From Nemertoderma westbladi (Eukaryota > Xenacoelomorpha > Nemertodermatida > Nemertodermatidae): DNA of 64,000 nt. The position numbers and the translations under genes are program-made. Below are positions 26,821 through 36,441 of this stretch, one piece after another; positions within the stretch are counted from its first letter, which is position 1; each line of letters starts with the position of its first letter. The notes beneath the pieces are model-generated. The model was not told where the DNA came from, ran no database searches, and saw only the letters and a program-made list of their open reading frames with translations. The stretch covers positions 1 to 64,000 of the forward strand of contig JAUCBJ010002619.1 of NCBI GenBank assembly GCA_032718475.1. The letters run 5' to 3'.

Positions 26821-27282
26821 CTTGAACTCGTTGTAAACTCCAATCTGTGATTCTTTATCCCGGTACCCCATGGAGAATAAAGTAATGACACCCGATCTGT
26901 TGAGAAACGATTTGCTTCCCCAGGTCTCCCTTATTATATTCCGTTTGTCAACGTCTGGTGGCGCTGATTTTACAATAACAACAGTCAATACGCGAGCAGG
27001 TCTATCAATAGACATGTGGAAACAAGCTAGTTTGTTTTCAATCAGATAAGATGGTTGAGATGAATTTAATTCGGGATTTAGCTGTAGGCGTTCATTAATA
27101 ATATGGCTCTCTTCTATTTTTCGCGTGGTCTTGTAATCGTAGAGTTTATCTTCGTTCATAGATTTCTGAACAAGGACTTTTACAACAACCGATCCCGGGA
27201 GAAGAACGCTTTGTATCATGATGCAGGTTAAACAGAAAATTACTCCAGTTGCGCACAACATACACAATCGTTGTAAACTCAT
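26821..27282 (-). CDS. GT31 beta-1,3-galactosyltransferase-like gene, exon 1
   Basis: The exon encodes 154 residues from the ATG at 27282; no ATG lies further upstream in this frame. Residues about 9-28 (ATGVIFCLTCIMIQSVLL) form one hydrophobic segment near the N-terminus, as in type II Golgi membrane enzymes. Residues 30-95 are a variable stem. Residues 97-122 (RVLTVVIVKSAPPDV..RNIIRETWG) are the start of the GT31 fold, with the hallmark R..IR.TWG. The donor AAG|GTTAGT is phase 0 and joins exon 2 in frame 20.6 kb away; together they give 225 residues, and the family is usually 320-420. Members add galactose or N-acetylglucosamine in beta-1,3 linkage. Without the C-terminal exons it is open whether the gene is intact. 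Confidence 0.85.
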
Positions 27283-28858
27283 TATTGTAATGCGATAAAT
27301 AATCACTAGAAGTTCTATAAAACCGGTAATACCGGTGAATTGACTCTAGTTTCTATTAAAATTATTCTCATCCATGATAAATATTACAAATTTTCTTTTG
27401 TTTATAAATAAATTTTGCAAACCAATATAATGAAAAAATTGTTTTACCTTAAGCCACCTGACCTTAAGAAGAACACTTAAGAAATACACCCTAAAAATCA
27501 TTGAATAATTTATTTATATAAAACGACTTGTGGGTATCGGATTCAGATTCATTAATAAACCAATTTGAATGTTTCACAGAAGTTAAGTTATAAGTTAATC
27601 TAAGCGTAAGGAATAGGCAGCGGATGTGTTTCTTATACTAATGTATCAAGAGGATTTCTAAGTTACGGTCTATAGAATATTGAGGGGTGCCATGTTGGAT
27701 GTATGATTGTTTGGTAGCATCACTAACTAACTACTACAGTATGGTAGTTCTGGGAAGAATTTCATGGTTCGTTTATTCCGCTATAATAGTTACTTACTAA
27801 AATTTCCAACGTTTCAACTAAACAGTAGCCGTTATCAGGGATAATTAAACACAAAAGAAGTAAAGAATGCTGAATAATAAATTAAGTATGAAATAAAGTA
27901 AGTATGAAATAAAGTAAGTATGAAATAAAGTAAGTATGAAATAAAGTAAGTATGAAATAAAGTAAGTATGAAATAAAGTATGTATGAATTAAAGTAAGTA
28001 TGAAATAAATAAAGTAAGTACGAAATAAAGTAAGTATGAAATAAAGTAAGTATGAAATAAAGTAAGTATGAAATAAATAAAGTAAGTACGAAATAAAGTA
28101 AGCATGAAATAACTATGTAGTTAGCATTGAGTCTTTTCCACCACCTACCACTACAGTTAGTATGCCTATGCATTTGGCACGTGACACTTTAAGCCGAAAA
28201 AAGCGGTCAAAACATTTTCTTATTTTTTTTAGTACTAATGAGAAAGGACAGAATTAAGAAAGGACAAATTAAAAAATAAAATGTGGTAAAATTTTCCAAA
28301 TCCGTCTCCCAGACTACAAATCGGAGACAAGTCTACGCTAGACAAGACTACAATAATTGTAGTTTTGTACAACTTCCAAGGAAGACTACATTGTAACCTT
28401 AGCTTGCTTATTTCCCACAAGATGATACCTAGGTATGTCACATGGCCATAAAAGACAAAAGATGAATGACACGAGCATTATCACGTTAATTTTATTATAA
28501 TTTATCATAAATCATTAATTAAGATTTATTATGATTTACAGATAAAACAAACAATTACCTCTAACGGAACCTTTACATAAATTATACGACATAATGAAAT
28601 TTGCTTTCAGTACTAGATCTTTCAATATCCATTAACAATAAAAGTACATTACGTCTACATTTATATAAAATTGATTAACAATGAAATTAAATTAATAATT
28701 TCGATATTAGGGAGACTACTGTATTATTGACAAGTTACTCATTTCATTGTAACTTGTCACGAAGATATGTATATACTTGTCCAACAATTTACAGTATCCC
28801 CGAAGTCAGAGTTACAAGACTACTAGATTTAGGGATAAATCACTCTATATTTGCCAAG
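27283..28858. other. Upstream region of the GT31 gene
   Basis: AT-rich sequence between the GT31 start codon and the YR retrotransposon. It must hold the promoter and any 5' untranslated exon, but I could not place a TATA box or initiator with confidence. It contains a 16-bp tandem repeat (27880-28112). Short open frames here are not supported. Confidence 0.5.
27880..28112. repeat. 16-bp tandem repeat (AAGTATGAAATAAAGT), about 14 copies
   Basis: Units follow each other with few changes. Two places carry an extra AAAT and a few units carry point changes (GTACGAAAT, TGTATGAATT). It lies about 600-830 bp upstream of the GT31 start codon. Confidence 0.95.
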
Positions 28859-28910
28859 GGGGTAACTCTGCTGGGACTCTCACTGCACTGCAAATCTAGA
28901 GCCTGTAAAA
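28859..28910 (-). repeat. B2 terminal repeat of the YR element
   Basis: About 52 bases beginning GGGGTAACTCTGCTGGGACT on the plus strand match 29432-29482. In this element class B2 is the 3' end. Confidence 0.85.
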
Positions 28911-28968
28911 TACCCGTAAGTGCAACACAGTCAGAGTATCAGCAAAGCTAAAGGGTGGGTTGGGTGGG

Positions 28969-29341
28969 TAAAAATAAGTCTTGTACATTTAACAGAAATG
29001 TAAATAGCTAGCCAATATTGTCTTCTGAGCAGAATATTATAGTCAGTCTGAACTATTAATTACTCGCTGTTCTTACCAATATATATCTAAGAACCAATCA
29101 CAGCACAGTGTCAGTCAGCTTTCCTGCTGTGTCTATCTATCGTGGTTACTGGCTCATTACTTCTAATCAGTGCTAACCCAGCCTGCCTACAGCAGGCTAC
29201 CTATAGAGAGGGTTAGGAGTTGCTCTGTCTTGTCGGGCTGTCTTGGTAGTTGCTATGGTTACACCCACCTCTGTATTCTGTTCCTTATAGTAAACCTTAG
29301 CCTTACCAGGTAAAGAGCTTTACTTATACCAAAGACACATT
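28969..29341 (-). repeat. A2 internal repeat of the YR element
   Basis: 373 bases from TAAAAATAAGTCTTG to AAAGACACATT, repeated as A1 at 36442-36821. A1 has an extra CTCTGAA and one visible base change (TATTATGTTCC versus TATTCTGTTCC). Confidence 0.92.
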
Positions 29342-29383
29342 ACCTGGCCAGTCTATGGTTGTTATGACCCTGATCGACTATGA

Positions 29384-29399
29384 CATATCATCTGATATG
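29384..29399. other. Small perfect hairpin between A2 and B1
   Basis: CATATCA-TC-TGATATG has 7-bp arms and a 2-base centre. It lies in the 90-base spacer of the B1-A2-B2 block, where circle junctions of YR elements are resolved, and could be a recombinase-binding dyad. Confidence 0.4.
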
Positions 29400-29431
29400 A
29401 TCATTCAAATGCATTATGTGATGAGTGTTTT

Positions 29432-29482
29432 GGGGTAACTCTGCTGGGACTCTCACTGCACTGCAAATCTAGAGCCTGTAAA
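29432..29482 (-). repeat. B1 repeat of the YR element
   Basis: Direct repeat of 28859-28910, ending AGAGCCTGTAAAA in both. Confidence 0.85.
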
Positions 29483-29640
29483 AAACCCCCAAACCCCAGA
29501 AATAAAAAATGTAAGAGAGGATTTCTAGAATGCAATATTTTTCTTATACAGGTAGTTAGGTTTATCTAATGAAATAATAGTTAGGTTTATCTAATGAAAT
29601 AATACAATTTTTTCAATGTTTGTGTTTCGGAATGATAAGT

Positions 29641-30048
29641 TTATTTGTATATTCCCAATAGTGCAATTGTTTTTTGTGCTTCTACTAGTTCTCGATCGTA
29701 CGGTCTAATATATCGTTCGTAGCATGAGCTGCGCCACCTTCCTAGCTTCTGTATGATGGTAGTTGGTAGACCCGCTCTGGACGCTTCTGTGGCAAGTCCT
29801 GACCGGAAACTGTGACTCGAGTATCCTGGCCCTAAAATATCTCTAACCATGCAGTTCACTTTCTGTGCGCGCAATGGTATACCTTCGCAAAACATGAACA
29901 ATTTCATGTTTGGTAACATCACGGAGTCCCGGTATCTAAGGTAAGTTTTGACACGTTTATGTGGACAAAATGCACCCCCTACCTCTGCGGCCTTTGTTGG
30001 ATAGCACAGCCACAGCTTTCGACATGGATAATGAATTACCAGTATGAG
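29641..30048 (-). pseudogene. Tyrosine recombinase, C-terminal half
   Basis: Open frame of 135 residues with no start of its own; an in-frame TAA precedes it. It holds the catalytic boxes HSFRSG (His-x-x-Arg), LGRWRSS (Trp/His position) and the tyrosine in CYERYIRP. Upstream is a typical CPHKRVKTYLRYRDS segment. The first catalytic arginine region and the core-binding domain are missing, since family members are about 300 residues or more. In the intact element it would integrate the circular cDNA without target duplication. The conserved pattern matches DIRS/Ngaro recombinases rather than phage or Crypton ones, from memory of the families. Confidence 0.85.
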
Positions 30049-30370
30049 TTAGAAATTTTAAGGATGTGTTTATTTACATGCATATAATGTTTATATTAAA
30101 CGCATAACAGCTGTGATATAGTACATAACACAAATTTAAAGTCCTATAGTCTGAATAATATAGACATTAAAACTAAACATAACTAGATATGAAACACACA
30201 GAATACAGTTAGACCATGCATAATAACAATTCATCAACAGATTATTAATACCTACTCAGAGGTTTATTTATAATTGAGTGGGTACGCAATGATAGAACAT
30301 GACTTGTAGTAATATATTAGGTACTTTCTCTTGTGATTATCTACTCCAGTTAGTAGGGAAAGCTGGGTGC

Positions 30371-31534
30371 TTACCCCTGCTGTATGTATTGCTTCCCAAG
30401 AGCTTTCTTTGGCTGAGTCTTGATTGTGGGTATATACGCCCTATCGCGGTTAGAGGATCCTGACTGATAGGCATTGTCATCTCTGCTGCGTTTACTATCA
30501 GGTGCGTTATATCCGTCGTTACGTGAGCTACTTGTCTCTTGAATGTCCGAATCGTCAAAACGACGACGACGGCTGCGACAATCGAAACGATAGTGGCCTT
30601 CACGACCGCAATGATGACATATTACACCCTTACGGAAGCTGTCTGACATGCTTGGACGTGGCTTGTTGAAACCCTTCACAGCTTCCCAGCGTACACAGCT
30701 ACCTAGGTGCTGTTTGTCGCAATTCCTACACTGAGACATGTAGTCATTTCGAAGCGGGTTTCTAAGTGTAAGAGGGCGCCCCCATTCTCCCTTTGCTGCC
30801 TGAACATAGAGTCGATGGTCTCTATCCATTCTTTGAATATACCCAAAGGTATAAATCGGAGCAATCTCTAGAATGTGACGGTAGTACGTCCATATTGAAG
30901 CTGAATCCTCAGGAAACAACTCGCTTTTATAGCTACAGAAGAGCGCTAGACAATTGAGGAGTGACCCTGTCGATTCAAGTTCGGCATTCTTGCCAGGTTT
31001 CCCATTGGTCTCATGGCGCTCCGCCAGTTCAGCTAAATTCACAAATTTATGTTGCACACGTAATTTGTCTATAATTGCTTCATCTAAAGGTCGTGTGCAT
31101 GACAGAATTGCAGGTAAAACCACCTTTGACTTAATCTCAATAAGGCCTGAATTTTCATGTGTCTGAATGTTGCCAGCTGTATGGCCTCCATTTGCGACTT
31201 TAACCATTAGTTCCACCAGTTTATTTAGAGCGGAGGTTTCGTTTAGCTGTTGCAGATTAGCTGCTGAGTGAATAGAATCGATATCTCCACTCGTTGATGC
31301 CGCTTGAATTGGCAGGAACATTTTTAGTCCATCCTTTGACTGACCCATTTCATAATGCACTCCCGTGATTGTTAATGGTTGATCTGTTGTTAATTTCGAT
31401 AAAACGTCGGTGGTCAGTGAGATTTTCTCCCATACTTTCTGATTAGAAGTCTGATTTATAGCCAACTTCTGCCACTCACCGGACTGTAGAGTTTGGCAGA
31501 GAGATCCCACCGGATATGAAACATCAGGATTCAT
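30371..31534 (-). CDS. Gag-like zinc-knuckle protein of the YR element
   Basis: Intact 387-residue frame with an ATG. Residues 1-290 show no domain I can name. Residues 269-280 (CRNCDKQHLGSC) are Cys-rich. Residues 306-319 (CHHCGREGHYRFDC) form a Cx2Cx4Hx4C zinc knuckle, followed by an Arg-rich basic stretch and a Ser/Asp/Arg-rich tail. This is the architecture of retroelement nucleocapsid/Gag proteins, which bind the element RNA. Its place between RNase H and recombinase is unusual, because Gag normally comes first. It could be a second, accessory RNA-binding ORF. Confidence 0.75.
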   Translation of the reverse strand: MNPDVSYPVGSLCQTLQSGEWQKLAINQTSNQKVWEKISLTTDVLSKLTTDQPLTITGVHYEMGQSKDGLKMFLPIQAASTSGDIDSIHSAANLQQLNETSALNKLVELMVKVANGGHTAGNIQTHENSGLIEIKSKVVLPAILSCTRPLDEAIIDKLRVQHKFVNLAELAERHETNGKPGKNAELESTGSLLNCLALFCSYKSELFPEDSASIWTYYRHILEIAPIYTFGYIQRMDRDHRLYVQAAKGEWGRPLTLRNPLRNDYMSQCRNCDKQHLGSCVRWEAVKGFNKPRPSMSDSFRKGVICHHCGREGHYRFDCRSRRRRFDDSDIQETSSSRNDGYNAPDSKRSRDDNAYQSGSSNRDRAYIPTIKTQPKKALGKQYIQQG

Positions 31535-31726
31535 AGTTCATGAATATATATCAATTATTATGTTATATATAATATAGCTGTATATGTAGCTTCTCACATA
31601 TCGCTGTGTATACCAAATACCATAATAATGTAATATGAATATATGTGTAATAAAACTATTGTTAGACAGAGGTGAAACTAGTTAAACACAAGGTGATATA
31701 ATCAAATCGGAAATTAAAGAGTGTAA

Positions 31727-32251
31727 TTACTTGGTGCAATCCTTAGGGGTTAGCAATTTTTTAATGTGTTTCCATTCCTGTAAAACTACAGTTGGTTCGT
31801 CCTCCATTTGCGGAAACAGTCGTTTAAACGAATCGATCTTTAATCTGCTTAGCAGATCGGGTCCTAAATTGTCATGGGATCTGATGTGTTGGCAGAAAAT
31901 CATAATGCCGTATCTAGTACAGACTTGCAATAAATATCTAATCAAATCCATGAGGTAGTTATTGCTTGATGCACCCTTGACCATGGCATTCAGGACTGTT
32001 TCACTATCACTGTGTAGTAGCAGCCGTGACCCTGTAAAGGCACGTCCAAATACTGCAGTAGCTAACACAATGGCAGCCATTTCCTTAATGGCTATTGGAT
32101 ATCCACTCACTATGTCATCCGAAAGCTGTAATGCAAACCATTGTTTGCTATGAACCGCTCCTAGCCCATAGCCTGAAGCATCGGTAGCCATATTATGTTG
32201 GCTAGGTTTAATCATGACTACTAGGATCGGCATGCTGCATTGCAGCTGCAT
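31727..32251 (-). CDS. RNase H domain of the YR element
   Basis: 174-residue frame. It has the four acidic positions of RNase HI: MATDASGYGLG, IKEMAA, LHSDSE and, near the end, NLGPDLLSR. It is the 3' part of a pol polyprotein whose RT part lies beyond an inserted LINE. The first residues, up to about MIKPSQ, probably belong to the LINE 3' end, so the ATG at 32251 is not the natural start. The enzyme degrades RNA in the RNA-DNA hybrid during reverse transcription. Confidence 0.82.
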   Translation of the reverse strand: MQLQCSMPILVVMIKPSQHNMATDASGYGLGAVHSKQWFALQLSDDIVSGYPIAIKEMAAIVLATAVFGRAFTGSRLLLHSDSETVLNAMVKGASSNNYLMDLIRYLLQVCTRYGIMIFCQHIRSHDNLGPDLLSRLKIDSFKRLFPQMEDEPTVVLQEWKHIKKLLTPKDCTK

Positions 32252-33565
32252 TTTTAAGAATGCTGTGCCGGCTTGTCAACAAAATTGCACCGCCACAACT
32301 CCCTATCACCCATGACATTTGCTAGATCATCCGCATCTTTAAGGCCAGTGTCCTTTAAGATGCGTCTCAAGAAAGTCATGGGCTGTCCACCATGCTTATT
32401 CACTCCATGAGGCTGCCAAAGTACAAGATTATGCACTGGCTGGTCCTCACGGCGAAAGCAATGTCCTGCAAAGCGGAGGCGGTTTTGTTCTAGTGTCAAG
32501 CTTGGGGGAACCAATGAGACACCTCCAATGTTATATAGTGTCTGGTTGGAGATGTGTGCATTGTACTTGACACAATGAACCCGGCGTAGCATTCTTGTGA
32601 ATGTGCCATCCAGAGATTTGGTGTCCTCAGCAGTTAGAGCCCAGCATGGACTCCCATAGAGGAGTACTGGAACTACTGCTGCTCTAAATAATCGGACCTT
32701 AAGTTTCCGATTAATTCTCGGTGACTTCCAAATCCTGGAAAGCCTATTCAAGGCTGCCCATGCCTTTCCCTTACGTATTCGAAGGTCCTCACCTGACTTC
32801 CGGATCCATGATCCCAGGTAACAGAAGTCGTCCACATGCTCAAGCATACCATCCTTTGAGCTTATGCTCATCCGATCAGAGACTTGCTGAGGACTTTCAA
32901 AGTTAACGGTCAGAATTTTGGTCTTTCTGGAGTTAATAAAAAGACCAACACTAGAAGCAGCATGTTCTAATGAGCTGAGGAGCCGTTGGGCTCCCTCTAA
33001 TGATTCTGAGAGTACTCCTAAGTCATCAGCAAAGTCTAGATCAGTTAGGTACTTGGCAGGATTTCCTCGACTTCTGGAGCCAGTAGGTGGAGTTATCATC
33101 ACCCCATCATCATTATGATGATCTAAGGACATGCGTAGAACATAGTCAACCACAATAATGAACAAGAATGGTGCAAGTGTGTCTCCTTGGAGGACGCCCC
33201 ATAACACTTCAAATGGTTCTGTGTCACCGTCAACAGTAGACACAAATGTTGTCGAACCATCGTATACTGATCTGATTGCTGCAATAATTTCATCAGGAAT
33301 CCCATATAATGAAAGTATGCTGAACATACGTGAGCGAGAGACTGAATCAAAGGCCTTGAAGAAGTCAACAAAGATAACAGCCAGATGCCTGTCTTTCTTT
33401 TTTGATAATTCTTCAATTATCCTTCTAAGTGCCAAAATGGGCTCCATGGTCCCACGACCTTTACGGAACCCATTCTGATTTCCACGGAGCAGTCTCTCAA
33501 TGGGATCCCTGATGCGATTTAATAGAATCCTATTGTATAGCTTTGCAGCAATCATGACAGGGTTC
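32225..33565 (-). mobile_element. 5'-truncated LINE inserted between RT and RNase H
   Basis: A non-LTR RT segment replaces the connection expected between the YR element's RT thumb region (residues up to about KLALDC) and its RNase H. The 3' end (GCAGCTGCAATGCAGCATG, near 32229-32247) is shared with another copy at 39950-39975. No AP endonuclease is present, so the copy is 5'-truncated, as is usual for target-primed insertion. Target duplications could not be read with confidence. Confidence 0.75.
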
Positions 33566-33768
33566 TGTAAAGGTGCCCTATGTTGCTCTACACAGTCCAG
33601 AGCCAACTTCCAATAGTCAAGGTCTTCATGCAAGTTGTCTGGAATGCTAATCATCTTTTGCTGATGTGGAACACATGTTGCATCTATCAACCTCCGCAGG
33701 AATGTCCTACTTGCACATACTGCTTTACATAAAAAAGAGAGCCGACCTATACCTTTCTTTCTTATCAT
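32254..33768 (-). CDS. Chimeric frame: YR-element RT tail fused to LINE reverse transcriptase
   Basis: 504 residues. Residues 1 to about 65 (GIGRLSFLCKAV...RTFLRRLIDATCV) are the post-RT connection segment typical of DIRS/Ngaro polyproteins. From about residue 72 (AAKLYNRILLNRI) it is a LINE RT: NQNGFRKGRGT, motif A VIFVDFFKAFDSV, motif B GVLQGDTLAPFLF, motif C DFADDL, then a thumb region and a C-terminal RLRFAGHCFRRED block. The junction is in frame by chance. The LINE clade is uncertain (RTE- or Jockey-like). The LINE RT core looks intact, but without endonuclease it cannot mobilise itself. Confidence 0.8.
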   Translation of the reverse strand: MIRKKGIGRLSFLCKAVCASRTFLRRLIDATCVPHQQKMISIPDNLHEDLDYWKLALDCVEQHRAPLQNPVMIAAKLYNRILLNRIRDPIERLLRGNQNGFRKGRGTMEPILALRRIIEELSKKKDRHLAVIFVDFFKAFDSVSRSRMFSILSLYGIPDEIIAAIRSVYDGSTTFVSTVDGDTEPFEVLWGVLQGDTLAPFLFIIVVDYVLRMSLDHHNDDGVMITPPTGSRSRGNPAKYLTDLDFADDLGVLSESLEGAQRLLSSLEHAASSVGLFINSRKTKILTVNFESPQQVSDRMSISSKDGMLEHVDDFCYLGSWIRKSGEDLRIRKGKAWAALNRLSRIWKSPRINRKLKVRLFRAAVVPVLLYGSPCWALTAEDTKSLDGTFTRMLRRVHCVKYNAHISNQTLYNIGGVSLVPPSLTLEQNRLRFAGHCFRREDQPVHNLVLWQPHGVNKHGGQPMTFLRRILKDTGLKDADDLANVMGDRELWRCNFVDKPAQHS

Positions 33769-34825
33769 CAGGTATAAAAAACTTCATGGTTGACGTGTCG
33801 ATGCCTATACCAAATACAATTTGATGTTTAGCCGGACGGAATAATTTATGTTCATTTAAAGGTATGTTATATCTACTGAACAAGTCTATGACCATGTCTA
33901 AAATGTGGTCTGCAAGGGCAGGCACATCTACTGTAACTATGATAAAATCATCTAAAAGATGATCGACGTCTGCTACTGATGCAAGTGACAACTCTCTTTG
34001 TTCAGTTGCAAGTAATTTCATATGTTCAGCAGGGCAGGTCGTCTCAGAAAGACGCTCATAAATGACGTTTCTCACCAGGGTGCTATAGTTCTGGAATATC
34101 CGACTGGCAGATCTTAACCCGAAAACTAATCTAGTATAAACAAAATAAAAATCTCGCCACTGTATACCTAAGAGATGCCAGTCTAATTTGGAGACTGGGA
34201 TAATCTTAAAGGCATCCTTAACATCCAACTTGGCAATCAGTGCGCCATCACCTGAACTAATTATGTTTCGAACAATCGTATCGATTGTTGTATATGACAC
34301 AGTGGAATCCTCATCCGAAATAAAGCTGTTGACAGTTCCTTTTCTATCATTGGAGAAGTCTACACACAGGCGGGTCTTTTTGCCTGGAATTTGACTGAGG
34401 GTCAGAGGATCAATGACATTTAGAAAAGTGTTGGTTGTAATGTTTGGTAGGGTCAGAAAAGGTCCTTCTAGGTATCCAGAGTTTACTTCCTTCGCAATAA
34501 TGTCATCAACAATCTGTGAGTTGTCGGTGGCTGACTTGTTGTTCTTGCGGTGTATGTAAGTGTTTCGTGGCCCATTATACCCAATACGCACACCTTGGCG
34601 TAACTGTTGCATTAATTCTGAAACCTCTTGCGATTGGGCATGGAAACGTAAATCATCCTCAAGTTTGTCTACATTGATGGGAGTAGATGGGTGTTTTTCT
34701 ATGATGTAACTGCCTTTTCGTATTTTCAAGTGTTGAAATGCCTCTGACGCTATGTTTGCTAGATCGTTTTGATCTATGTAATAAATATGGTCAGCCACTG
34801 TTGAACTCGTGATATCCATTATCAT
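33725..34825 (-). CDS. Reverse transcriptase of the YR element (broken at 3' end)
   Basis: 366 residues with an ATG. RT motifs in order: TRLCVDFSNDR, LDVKDAFKIIPV (motif A), LVFGLRSASRIFQ (motif B), VDHLLDDFIIV (motif C, an L-D-D form), then a FGIGIDT..MKFFIPDDKK thumb region, as in DIRS/Ngaro RTs. The frame ends shortly after IPDDKK. The continuation (GIGRLSFL...) is in another frame starting at 33768, so a frameshift or small deletion has occurred. The normal order would continue into the RNase H now found at 32251-31727. Confidence 0.85.
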   Translation of the reverse strand: MIMDITSSTVADHIYYIDQNDLANIASEAFQHLKIRKGSYIIEKHPSTPINVDKLEDDLRFHAQSQEVSELMQQLRQGVRIGYNGPRNTYIHRKNNKSATDNSQIVDDIIAKEVNSGYLEGPFLTLPNITTNTFLNVIDPLTLSQIPGKKTRLCVDFSNDRKGTVNSFISDEDSTVSYTTIDTIVRNIISSGDGALIAKLDVKDAFKIIPVSKLDWHLLGIQWRDFYFVYTRLVFGLRSASRIFQNYSTLVRNVIYERLSETTCPAEHMKLLATEQRELSLASVADVDHLLDDFIIVTVDVPALADHILDMVIDLFSRYNIPLNEHKLFRPAKHQIVFGIGIDTSTMKFFIPDDKKERYRSALFFM

Positions 34826-35029
34826 ATAATCATTTTAAAAGTCCTATAGAACTAGACTTATAATATCTGATAGCTCTAACTGTTAGTCGCCTACTGGTAA
34901 CTATCTCTATAGCTCAGTAGCTGTACTTATGTTGTATGCCAATATGCACTAATGCACTTGCACTACTGCACTAAATGACTACGCAATATATCAGTGCGCT
35001 TCAAGTATTATTTTCAGATAAATGACAGT

Positions 35030-36065
35030 AACTCAGCTTCAGTAATACTACAATAGGGCCCAAGTACTGTCCAATATTTTCAAGGCAACAGACCCAAGTC
35101 CAATAAACTACAGTTGTTGGATGCTTGAAAGTGCAGAAGTGCAACAACTCAACTTGTGCAACAGGCTGAAGTCCGGTGAAATGGTTGGTAGACAATGCAA
35201 GAAGTCTACTTGTCTGACTCATGTCCAATAGTTGACAGTGCAATAACTGAATAACTCCTTGGTAAACAGACAAGTCAGCAAGTTTTGTCTATTACTTCAG
35301 TACTTGACAGTGCAATAATAATAATTGCATAGTTGTGCAACAGGCCCGAGTCCCCTGGAATAGTTGGCAGTGCAATAGCGTCACTTTGCTCTTGGACAAC
35401 AGATCCGAGTCCTGTCTAATAGTTGCATCACGATATAACTCCACTTGGGAAACAGGCCCGAGGTCTGTCAAACAATTGACAGTGCAACAACTCCACTCGC
35501 TCATCCAAATACTTAACAGCGCAATACTGCAATAACTCCACTGGCTAACTGGGGCAACAGACCCAAGTCATGTCAAATGCTTGACAGTGCTCTAACTCCA
35601 CTTGGACAACAACTCCAAGTCATGTCCAATACTTGACAGTGCTCTAACTCCACTTGGACAACAACTCCAAGTCCTGTCAAATAGTTGACAGTGCAATATA
35701 TCTACTTGGTCAACAGACCCAAGTCCTGTCCAATACTTGACAGTGCTATAACTCCACTTGGAAATCAAATCCAAGTCCTGTCCAATACTTGACAGTGCTC
35801 TAACTCCACTTGGACAAGAAACCCAAGTCCTGTCAAATAGTAGACAGTGCAATAAATCCACTTGGTCAACAGACTCAAGTCCTGTCCAATACTGTGACAG
35901 TGCTCTAACTCCACTTGGACAACAAATCCAAGTCCTGTCAAATAGTAGACAGTGCAATAAATCCACTTGGTCAACAGACCCAAGTCTTGTCCAATAGTTG
36001 ACAGTGTAATAAATCCACTTGATCTACAGATCCAAGTTGTGTGTAAATAGTTGACAGTCTGACAG
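35030..36065. repeat. 52-bp minisatellite in the YR element leader
   Basis: The words TTGACAGTGC, AACTCCACTTGG and CAAGTCCTGTC recur every 52 bases (for example 35581, 35633, 35685, 35737, 35789, 35841), with about 19 degenerate units. It lies between the RT start and A1, where Gag would be expected. Open frames on both strands here follow from the repeat. Confidence 0.93.
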
Positions 36066-36441
36066 TGAGCAGTGGCAGAGTAATAAATGCGATCACAACG
36101 CAATGTTTACTTATCGTGTATTTACAATATATGGAATGTGTCAGTACAGCAGTATGTGTGTGTGTAAATACAATACGGAGTGGCCTACGCATACACAGGC
36201 TGTATGCAATGGGTATGCGCGTGGTATACTGTAAACGGTATTGTACTGTGACAGACCAAGAGTATACAGGTAAAGCTCATCAAGAAGGGAAAGAGCAAAA
36301 TTGCTCATCAAGCACTGAAGCAGAAATTGTATCAGCGAAATCGAAAGGAATGCTGCAAGTCAGCAAATTCAAACAGAACTGCAGAGAAAATAAATAAAAA
36401 ATCAATAAATATAGGTGTTCAATCTGCAATCTGTTAATCAA
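36066..36441. other. YR element 5' region, no gene seen
   Basis: Sequence between the minisatellite and A1. It contains a short GTGTGTGTGT tract. The plus-strand open stretch here shows no domain. Confidence 0.4.

Noticed and set aside
26815..26850. 29-bp satellite derived from the end of GT31 exon 1
   Set aside because: TCACAGATTGGAGTTTAC in the exon vaguely resembles TCTCAGATATCGGTATCTTT, but the match is weak and does not span the donor, unlike the ANKRD13 case.
28235..28441. 68-codon minus frame upstream of the GT31 gene
   Set aside because: No homology seen, AT-rich surroundings, no supporting signals.
36065..36397. 110-codon plus frame in the YR element leader
   Set aside because: Opposite strand to the element, low complexity, no domain.
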